The notes under the pieces were generated by a model. It saw only the letters and a list, made by a program, of their open reading frames with translations. It had not been told where the DNA came from and made no database searches. The position numbers and the translations under genes are program-made. From NCBI GenBank assembly GCA_014549065.1, contig JACDOX010000171.1, positions 968,403 to 1,032,402 of the forward strand: DNA of 64,000 bases. Reading direction: 5' to 3'. Positions 54,792 through 64,000 of the stretch are shown here, one piece after another; within the stretch, counting starts at the first letter, position 1, and each line of letters starts with the position of its first letter. Source of the stretch: Cardinalis cardinalis (Eukaryota > Chordata > Aves > Passeriformes > Cardinalidae).

Positions 54792-57700
54792 GTGTTAAAA
54801 CAATGTCTAGTCTGTTCCTATCACATCCAACATTGTAAGCATCAAGGCCAGCGAGTAGTTCGGCTGCAGCTGGTGTGAAAGGGGAAGGCTGGAAGAGTAA
54901 TGTAAAAATGTTGTGGAAAAAAACCCATCACACTTGCATAGATGCCTTTATAGGAACTGTTTTCATTGCATAATGAGATTGCTTTGTGCTCTAGAAGTGG
55001 TCAATAATAGATAATGTGCAAGTGTGCTCCATGGAAGATTGGCTGCCTTGGCAGGCAGAGTGTGTTAGCACTCAGAGCAGCCCTTCTGTGTAGCCTTGCT
55101 TCTGCAAAGGACTGTGTGAAGAANCAAGCCTCTGTCTCCTTTGCAGTCCTGTAATTTCAGTAAAAATACTGTGGCAGGCTCATCATTTGGGGAGCTTGTT
55201 GGAAGGNAGCTGTGCATTCCCAGCAGCAGCAATTCCCCAGCTACCAATACACTGACTACAGAAAGCAGCTCTAAATAACCTTTTTAATCCCATTTCTGCC
55301 AGGACCTCCCATTGAATCATGGCTTCTGTTGAATCTTGTTGCTGGGACAGGTGGAGCCTGAAGAACAGAATGGAAGTGTATTTTGCAGGGTTGGTGTTCT
55401 GAGATCCACTGGGGATGCAGTTCTGAGCCTGCCAGAAGGTGGGAGGCCCAACATCATGAAATTACAGAGCTTACTCTTTCTCAAGTAAAAGAATATTGTA
55501 AGGGAAGTTCCTTTATTTTTTTTTTGTTCTTGTGATTCNTGGTTGAGCACCCCAGAGCACATGAAGAAGCCTCTGCTAACCTGGGCTGGCAGAGTTGGGC
55601 TGTAGAAAGTGGAAGTGCAGGAACCATCCTGCTCTCTGATAGGTGTCACTTGTATTTGAGCTTATCAGCATCATTTCTTCCAAAGAGAAAATACTAAAAC
55701 TGTGATTAATATCACTGTGTCACAGTTACTTAACTGTGTAGACAAAGAGTTGGTGTCTGACAAGCTGAGCTCTGCTTTTCCTCTGGAGCATGCAGGCAGC
55801 ACATTTCTCTGGTCAGAAAGAATTAAGCTATGCATTTCCTCATAGGTGACTAAAAAAAAGTCAAACAGCTGCATCTTCTAAATATGTCTGAAAGGTTTCC
55901 TTGCTTTTGTGTATAAACAGATTTAATATTGCTATTAGGAATTAGGACTTGAGCAATGCTGTTGTCATATTATGTGTGAATCACTCTGAGACNNTCAAAA
56001 AGAGCCACATTGCCCATTCCATGCTGTGGGGCTGTGCTGACCCCAGAGGGTGTCCTCTGAGCAGNAACACAGGGGCCAGAAGAGCTGGGGGTGGATATTA
56101 ACTTAAACCTCAGCTTGTAGGGAACAAAGGAGCTGTTCAGTGATGGAAGTCCCTGAGCAGTTGACAGAGTCAGTGCAGAGTATGAAAATCCCATGCACAG
56201 TGTCAGAGACACCCCTCNGTGAGCCAGGACTGGAACAAAGGAATGTATATCCCTCCCTTTGCTGCCCATTCCATGGAAGTGCCCTTTGTAATACAGCAGA
56301 GCCTTTGGTTCTTAGGATTTAAGGATCTTTTAGGACTTTTACAGAGTTTTAGAACCAGAATCTCATTTTGTGTAATTTGTTGGTTATGTGTCTGCACTTG
56401 AATCTTGTTTGATTTCTGCCAGATGAGGATCTGGGTTTTGTGCCACTTGCATTTTGTTCTTGACTTAAAAGGTGACAGGTATCTGTGATAATTATTGCTG
56501 AGCCCTTTTTCCTCCTAGGTTTGTTACTGGAGAGCAGAAATATGTCTGCAGACATGTGAGTGCACCTATAAATAGCAGGCTACTGTACATAAGATTGTTA
56601 CTGTTGCCAGCCCTGTGTTTTTGTGACAAATCTTGTGATACTTTGTTTTTCCTAAAAACCACAGGTCTTGTATTTCATCAGAATCTTGGTTTTCATTTAA
56701 AAAAAAAAAAGTTTCCAGTTTGATGTTGGCACCAAATTAGAGAAAAACATGACAATGTTTGCAGCTTCACCATGATGGCAGAAAAAACAAATGCATACAA
56801 GAACCTCCAAATATAGTATTTTACTTTAAAAACAACAAACAAAAAATCCCAAACCATCAAGCAAATGAAAGACCTGTGGTTTTGAGGGACAGACTCTTAA
56901 TGTCTGTGTTGTGGTCTTTTACTGTAACTGTAAAAATGACTTTTGTAATACTTTTTATAAAGTGGTGGTGTGTTTTTTTCATTGCAGATAAGCTTCTTGC
57001 AAAATCCTTATTGAAAAAGAAAAGATGTTGCATCCTTGGGAAACATTGGTCACTTCATAAAACAAAGAGCTGCTAATAGTCCCTGAACAGATGCCTTTTC
57101 CCTAGATCTGATTCTTGATCTGAGTCTGCATGATCCAAAGCAGAAGGGCTGGAGGCTGACAGTAAATCTGCTGAAGTATTGAGCTGTTGTGGAGGGAAGT
57201 GCCAGTCTTGATTCTTCCCTCTTTGCTCAATGTATGCTGAGTTACCCCTGCTTTTCATCAGGGTGAATGTTTAAGGAAAAATTTGTTCTGTTTTCATTTT
57301 TAGACTGTGGATTTCACTTTTGGAAGATTTTCTCATGATAGAGCCCTCCCTTAGCCCCCAGTCTGACTCAGCAGACCAGTGTGTGTGTGCTGTGCTTTTA
57401 CTGGAGAAGTCTCAAGTCATCACTTCCTTCAAGTGTTCAGGCTGAATCTCTGTGGGTCTGGGTGCTGCAAACTCAACTGGAGCTCTCTCTCACCCACTCC
57501 TGTGAATTGACCACTCTTCTTTTCACAGAAAGATTAAATGTTTAAGTCTTGCATAACATAATTATTCAGCACTCCAACAAAAGGGAGAAAAATGGCAAGT
57601 CNTTGTGTTTGATATTTCAGGTGTAAAAATCAATTTGAAATTACTCCAGATCAGATTTAATCATCCTGAATAAGTAATGAAAGGGCAAAAAAAGTCANTG

Positions 57701-60700
57701 AATAAGCTTTTCACTCTGCTTTTGTTGACAATAAATGCTGTTGCAGATGAAGCAGTTATCAGGGCTGAAGAGAGAAACATGATTGCAGGATAAATGGGCA
57801 AACTTCACTTTTGAGAGTTGTGCAACCAGAGGTAAGATCATAGAAGAGAAAATAAGAATTTGGTAAGTTCAAAGGCCTTTTTGCTACAAGAAACATTCTT
57901 TTGGAAAGGTTAAGAGGAGGTTAGCAGAAATAATGATTATCTGATACTTAAGAGATTGAAGTTTTGCAACATTTGTTAATTTTGAAATCAATATATATTT
58001 TCCATGACTTTGAGCTATGTTGGTTTTATGTTATTATACTCTAAAAAGATTCTTTTTGGAATTACAGCAAAGTAAGGGGAGCTAGTTTATTTTCTATCCT
58101 TTTTACTCCATGGATTTAACCAGATCTTATTAATTATAGATATATTTTCAAGGCAAAGATGGGGGCTTNCTCTGTCATTCCATGTTTCCTTTTCTGATGG
58201 TGCTGTGTCGAACTTCTTGGTGATGATTCTCATCACTGACCTCCAGTGACACTCTCAGAGAGCTTGCTGCTTTTCTCTGGGGATATAAGAACAGGGGAGA
58301 ACATCCCAGGAAATCACCAAGTCAGTAAAAAATGTATTTTCTNTTCTCATTCTGCCCTGACAAGTATCTTTCTGAGCATTACATATTTTGCTGTACAATG
58401 TTTAAAAAACGAAAGGCGTACTTGGAGAAGTGCATGATTTGTGACTGGTGTAGCAGTGGAGGAGCTGGTGGCAGAATCTGGGGTGTTTTTTTCTGTGCTG
58501 ATTGCTCAGGGATGTATTATATTATCTAATCAGGAGTCATTACCGGTCTGTGCAGCATTAATTCGTGCAGCCTCCCATACATACCATCTGTTTGGTCCCT
58601 CAGGGCAGGATGGTTCTCTAATGGATCACATTCCCCAGATCAGCTGATAGGGCTGCAGCACTGCCCTCACCCACACAAAGAGCTGCAGAGTGAGCTCACA
58701 TTGAACTACCCAGGGAACAAGTCCCAAACTGATTTTCTACACTCACATTTCAGCTAAAGAAACAACGTTCAGTTTTCTTTGTTTGTTTAAAAGAAAATAA
58801 AAATAAATTGTCCTGGTGTTCTAGAAGACACATCAGGAATCAGCAGGTTTTGTAGATGATGGTTGCCTCATGATGGTCGTTCTTCCAGCACACCCATAAT
58901 AGTGGTGGAAAAGATCTGATNTTACAAACTCAGGATTTCTGTGCTNCGGTTTGTGATGGCTTCAGGTGTGAAATGTGTCTGGCGCTGAGTACTCACCCTG
59001 AGCTCAGTGTGGTTTGNAGTCTTTGCCAGGCAGAAGTGTTGGAGTTCTGGGACAGGGCAAGCAGAAAGAGCNTGAGGGTTGCTGCTGAGAAAATACAGGG
59101 GTTCAGAGGTGGGGCTGATTTTATTGATGTGTATAAAAAGAAGTAAGTTAATAATTCCTCTTTTTAAGAAGGGTGTTTTGAATACTGAGAAACTCGTTCT
59201 CCACAGCTGTAAGATGCATTTAAATCACCCAGCGGAAGCACTGATCTATATTCATGTAAATGTGTTTTGATGTCCTCTTAAAAGTTTAAATGAAACACCC
59301 ACGGCCAGGAAGCTGCTTCTCTCATGTGGGAGCACAATTGCAGTTCTTCCTTAAATGTACTGATAGGACATCTTTTTCACTTCAGAGGCACTGAACTTTG
59401 GCAATTTATATTTATTTGAGATGAAAGAGGGGAGCTAACAACTTGACACCACTTCTAAATAAGAGGAGACCTTNGTTACAAATTCATTTTAAGCTTACTT
59501 AATTTTTGATGAATTGTTCATTCCTATTGCAGATATCAGCAGCACTCTCTGTTCTGTAAAGACAGATTTTCTTTTTACCACAGCACAGCAACTTCTACCC
59601 CCCATATCCACAGGAAAATATTGCAGAAGGTAGAACAATAAAAACGTGGATGTTTTCTCAGATAGTATAAACTTGTGTAATTTTCTTGTCTTGGTAGGTA
59701 ACATTAGTTAGCCAGCGCTGCAGCTCTTGTAGATCAGGGAAGTTTAACTTTATTCTGGTTGAGGGTCTTTGTAGTATTTTATTCTTGGTTCAGATTGGGA
59801 TCTTGAGCAGCCTGTAGAATTTCAGTGCAGGGAAAAGCTGTGTATTAAACTGTACATGAAATGTCAAAGACAAACTTCTTTTTTAATGAGCTCCTTTATT
59901 TAGTTCTGTGTAGGTATCAACACTTCTATTTGAAATGGAACCAGGTTTTTTATTCACATGTGTGTATAAAATTTTCTATGTAATGTTTTAGGGGAGAAAA
60001 AAGGGATTGAGACCCTTGCAGAGTAAGCTTTTTCATGAGTGAAGCTCAGAACAAAATCTACAGCACTCTGCTGCATTACCTTGGGAAAGTACTGCCTCTG
60101 TAGCTTTTATCTAATGCTCAGCTCAGGCTTTACATGTAGGTCTGTTTGATTATTGCCCCCTGGAGCAGATAAGTGCAAGCAATGATCTCACTCTGTTGTT
60201 ACGATAATTTCTCTTTGGGGATTCTGACCTTCTTCATATTTCAGTGACATCATCCTTTTTGCAGACTGTAAATCACTAATGTTGACTCCTGACCTTGCTA
60301 ATGAAACCTGCAGAAATACAGTATGGAATAATAGAATGCTTATATTGATATTGTGGGATGTGTAGCCAGCTTTTAGCTACTCAAAACCACTTTTTAAAGG
60401 TAGTAAACTTGGATAATTAGAGATAAACTTGAATATATAACCTTGAATAATCATTTTTTGTTCCTAACATGTCTGTTCTATGCCAACCCATGTAGTATGC
60501 ACATGTGCATCTACCTCAGATGTAACTTCAGTGTTTTCTTTTAATTCTGAGCTCTAAATAACTTTATTAATTAGCCTGAAACACAACAGCAAAGTGGAAC
60601 ACTTTTCCACAGTGACTAACTTTGAAGTTGCAGAAACACTGTAGAAAATAGACATACCACTTTAGCCACAGCAAAATGACCTTAATTCATAGAAAAGGCC

Positions 60701-63700
60701 AATTTCGCATGAACCAACAAAGACAATTTTCTCATTTAACACAGCAGGGTTTTAGTGGATGCAAAATTGCTTTCAAAATACCTCAGAACTATGCCTATCA
60801 GTTTCTCCAGTAAATACCTTCATGTCGGTGCTGCAGGGGGTGCAGGGTTGTGGGANCTGCAAAGAGGCTGAAGAATTGAATATTCTTGCTGTGGTTTGTG
60901 CTGGATTGAAGCAGAGAAAGCCTCTTTCCTTTGTCAGCCCTTCCATGTGTTGATTTTNGTGCATTTTACCTTTTGAGCAATCCAGGTCTTCTGTGTTATT
61001 GGTATTAATTTTTAATGCCTCATATAATGGCATTAAAAATCAGGTTTTCACCTGATTTGTGTGTCTGAGATCAGTTTGTGTGCAGTGACTTTCACTATTT
61101 CTCCTGCATGTTGGGACAGTTTCCTGTTACGTTTGTGTGGATTTCCACACGCAAGAAGAAAAGTTCCTAAGAGAATAGGATAGCAAAGTACACACACTGG
61201 ATAGTTTGGGAGATACTTGCAAGGATGCAGAAATTACTTTTTACTGGTTTTTCCTTGTTTTCTTGGGAAGCTCCATAGCTGTAGAATATAAGTCTCAGCA
61301 AGATTTCATGTGCCACTGTACCCTGTATTGATTTCTTTTCTGTACTCTCCCCAAGCTAAAACTAACCTAAAATCATCATTCTACCATTTTTATTTTAATG
61401 TCATTCTTTCTGTTTGTTGTTCTGTGGGACATATTTGCCACTTCTAACTTCTTTTAATGTTTTTTTAAGGAAATACCGATAACAGCCTAGCTTTGTCTAA
61501 AAAGACTGAAAGAAACTGGGTTTTCTTCCCCCCATAAATCGACATTTCCGTTCAGAATTACATTTCACCTCATAGATATATTTAAAATTATCTGGGAAGT
61601 TTGTTTTCTTTGTGTTCAGAATTATGTNCTGTAGACAGTGACTTGAGGGCCTCTTGGAGCTGCAATCAGAGGGCAAATGGGAGAGAAATATTCTGAAAAA
61701 GGAACCAGACTGGAGTCTGTTGTGCTCTTTATGTACTTTCCAGCTGGTTTTGCCTCTAACGTTCAGTATTCCTCATGGGACACTGATGCAAATCTGCATT
61801 CACGTTTTTCCCCTCTTTGTGTATAACAGCACAAGACCCTAAAGTAAAGCAGTGATTTGCAAAATATTAGGAAATGAGGCTCGGTGTCCCTGTCCCCAGT
61901 GTGAACGTGCACATTTAAATATGAATGAAAGTGGGCCAGAACCCCCTTGAAGCCTGGAGTTGAAGCACAGACTGCCTGCTCTTTCCGGTTTAAGTACTGT
62001 ACTTTTTTTTTTTTCTCCTTTGCTGAACAACAGCTACCATATGGGCTGAGCTTCAGCCAGTCAACTGCTAAATTACAAACACTCTTTTGACTGTAAATTG
62101 AATGGAAAAGGATGTCAGTTATCGCTTTCCTCCCGTGGCCACACCACAAGAGCACCTGCAGTAAAAAACTGGCATTCATGCTCTGAAAGGCTCCACATGC
62201 TGCTATTGTGAGCTGAACAGGATCTAACCTTGGCTTTGCTCACCCTGTTCCTATCGCAGCGAGGAGATGGCACAGATAAGAGCCTCACTTCTGAATGTGA
62301 ATTCACTCAGAGACATGGCCCAGCACTTATCCACCCTATTTGCTTCCACTAAAGGAAGTAAAAATGTACTTAGGAAGATGGCTATCTGTGCTNTCCTTCT
62401 GAGAGCAGTCTTGGACTTGGGCACGTGATTACCATATCGATCTTGAGGTTTGGTATGGAATTGTAAATGCTCTCTCTCTGAAAGCTGCTCACTGGGACCA
62501 GTTCAGCTCACTCACAGGATTACCTGGTCTCCAGCCTGAATGCCAGAACAAAACTGCTCTGGTTTCTCACCTGAGCAGAGGTGGTCTGGAACAGGACCGT
62601 CCCTCCATGCCCAGGGCACACTGGCACCATAAACAGCACCAATCCCTGTTCNAACTCTCAGATAGGAGAGTTGAGCAGGGAGAAGGAAGCTGCTGCTGTC
62701 TGGAACAGTGCACTGGGCAGCCCAGTACAAGAGGCAGCTGCTGGGCCAGGAGAGGCTCCTGTGCTGGGACATGNGTGCAAGGCTGCAGCTGCTGCTGGCA
62801 GGGGCCTGCCAGCCCTGGGGTTCCAGCAGGGCCAGGGAAAGTCCATCATCTGCTGTGTCCATTAACTCTTCTCTTCCTAGACAGGTAAATGGCATTACTG
62901 AGCCAGCCCAAATGGTTATTCANTCTGTGATTTGAAATTATTGGGAAGAATGGACAGTTTGATAATTAGGGTATTTCCTTACGTCTGCTGGAGCCTGCAG
63001 CTGGCTAAAGAATCAGTGTTTCTGTTGAGCTCCCCAGTTATGGGGGTACTGTTAGATGCATTATCTATCTGTCTTATGGCTTTTGCTCAAAGAATCCTTA
63101 AAGTTCAGCCCCTACAAACATAAACCCCACTCCTGAGTCACTAAAGGCAGTCATTAGGTCAAGGCTCGGTGTACTGAAAAAAGTATTACAGTGCTAAAGA
63201 ATTTATGGGGTAACCAAATAACATTCACAGTGTTAATTTACAGTTTTTTGGAGGTTGGAGGCCTTGAGCATTTCTGCCAATGTTAAAACCCACAATGCTT
63301 GAACACAACCAAACANTTCTAGCATGAAGCTAGCTTTGTGATTCTGTTAATTATCTGGTGGCATATAACATAAGGAGATAATGTATTTTTATGTATCATA
63401 ATGTGTAGTTGCCTTCCTCCCCAGAAGTGGGGGAAAGATGCTATTGCTGTTTGAATAGTCTCAAAACCAAGATGCTGATGTTGAAAAGTTGNTTTTAGAA
63501 CATACTTTATATCTTTGGAAGTTTTTAAAATGCTTTCTTTTGAGATAGTAGATGACACCTTATATAATGAATACCATCAGATGTTTTATCCTTGGTTCCT
63601 CTCCTAGCTCTGGGCCACCTTTTGGCATTCATGCATATTATGACTACTTTAACATTATAATATGTTTATTAAGCTTAAATTAAATGTCATTTATGCTGTT

Positions 63701-64000
63701 TTTTGGATATCCATTGGTGCCCTTTTTTCCTACCATCTGTGCAGTGCTGCAGATTAACANCCCACATTCCCATTACCTGTAACATTTATGAATGTTGAGC
63801 CTTCAGTCTTNCTTTGTTTCTGATTAGAATAGTTCNGTATATAAAATCAGGNATATGTATAATATTTGTTAATTTTTAATAAAACCTGTAAGGTTTTTTT
63901 GTGTGATTCAAAAAAATATTGGGGAGATGCTGTAGCATGGCTGGCAACTGGAAATCTTGTAGCTATTTCACAGTCAAGGTTGCACCTTGTCTCTTCCCTT

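Larger units (their letters stand above)
51100..64000. other. Apparent intergenic DNA downstream of EFL1
   Basis: No open frame here has recognisable protein character, no exon series with consistent splice phases is visible, and no RNA gene was identified. Features seen: an ATTT-rich run (52906-52930), a T17 tract (53382-53398), a 10-bp inverted repeat (54764-54791), a GC-richer patch (62560-62880) that is open in many frames because of composition, and several stretches with the feel of conserved noncoding DNA (58480-58650, 59195-59280, 60100-60310, 62030-62340, 63600-63800). In mammals the next gene 3' of EFL1 is MEX3B. Whether that holds here cannot be told from the window. Confidence 0.65.

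Noticed and set aside
58220..58240. C/D-box snoRNA-like motif ('tgatgat' near 'ctga')
   Set aside because: The boxes are too close together and form a simple 7-bp hairpin. No terminal stem or guide-length spacing is present.
60065..60120. Possible third MIR fragment (+ strand)
   Set aside because: 'taccttgggaaagtactgcc' resembles part of the MIR core, but the similarity is short and lacks the flanking MIR segments.
62512..62895. Overlapping open frames in five of six readings (up to 127 codons)
   Set aside because: The region is locally GC-rich and low in stop codons on both strands. The translations are Ala/Ser/Gly/Pro/Cys-biased and carry Ns, with no splice or start context. Composition explains them.

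Overview
This is a vertebrate nuclear window, almost certainly from a bird and probably a songbird. The evidence is AT-rich DNA with long introns bounded by GT/AG, two truncated CR1 LINE 3' ends, a solo-LTR-like block near 34.5-34.9 kb that resembles LTR families I remember from passerine genomes, and low repeat density. Nothing bacterial, phage-like or CRISPR-like is present. Single N characters recur through the window, never in runs, which looks like masked polymorphic positions rather than assembly gaps.

Only one gene can be supported: the 3' two thirds of EFL1 (elongation factor-like GTPase 1, formerly EFTUD1) on the + strand. Eight coding exons (labelled a-h here) lie at 6121-6272, 6984-7162, 7820-7955, 30626-30757, 33044-33191, 36846-37849, 40354-40538 and 50701-50889. 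All splice sites are GT/AG and the codon phases agree across every junction. Together the exons encode 708 residues, counting an Arg split with an exon upstream of the window, and end in a normal stop codon. They cover the second part of domain II with its insertion, then domains III, IV and V of the eEF2-like fold. The GTPase domain lies upstream and is not in view. EFL1 works with SBDS to release eIF6 from late cytoplasmic 60S ribosomal subunits.

Layout: 1-6120 is intron. 6.1-8.0 kb holds exons a-c, with a CR1 fragment between a and b. 8.0-30.6 kb is one very long intron. 30.6-40.5 kb holds exons d-g, with an LTR-like block in one intron and a MIR fossil nearby. 40.5-50.7 kb is the last intron; it contains an unexplained terminal-exon-like block at about 41.7-42.7 kb. 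Exon h and a short 3' UTR with poly(A) signals end near 51.1 kb. 51.1-64.0 kb appears intergenic, with no convincing gene but several stretches that look like conserved noncoding DNA.

I found no convincing undescribed system. The observations most worth a second look are the 41.7-42.7 kb block, the fast-evolving insert in the large EFL1 exon, the LTR-like element, and the candidate noncoding elements downstream of the gene.
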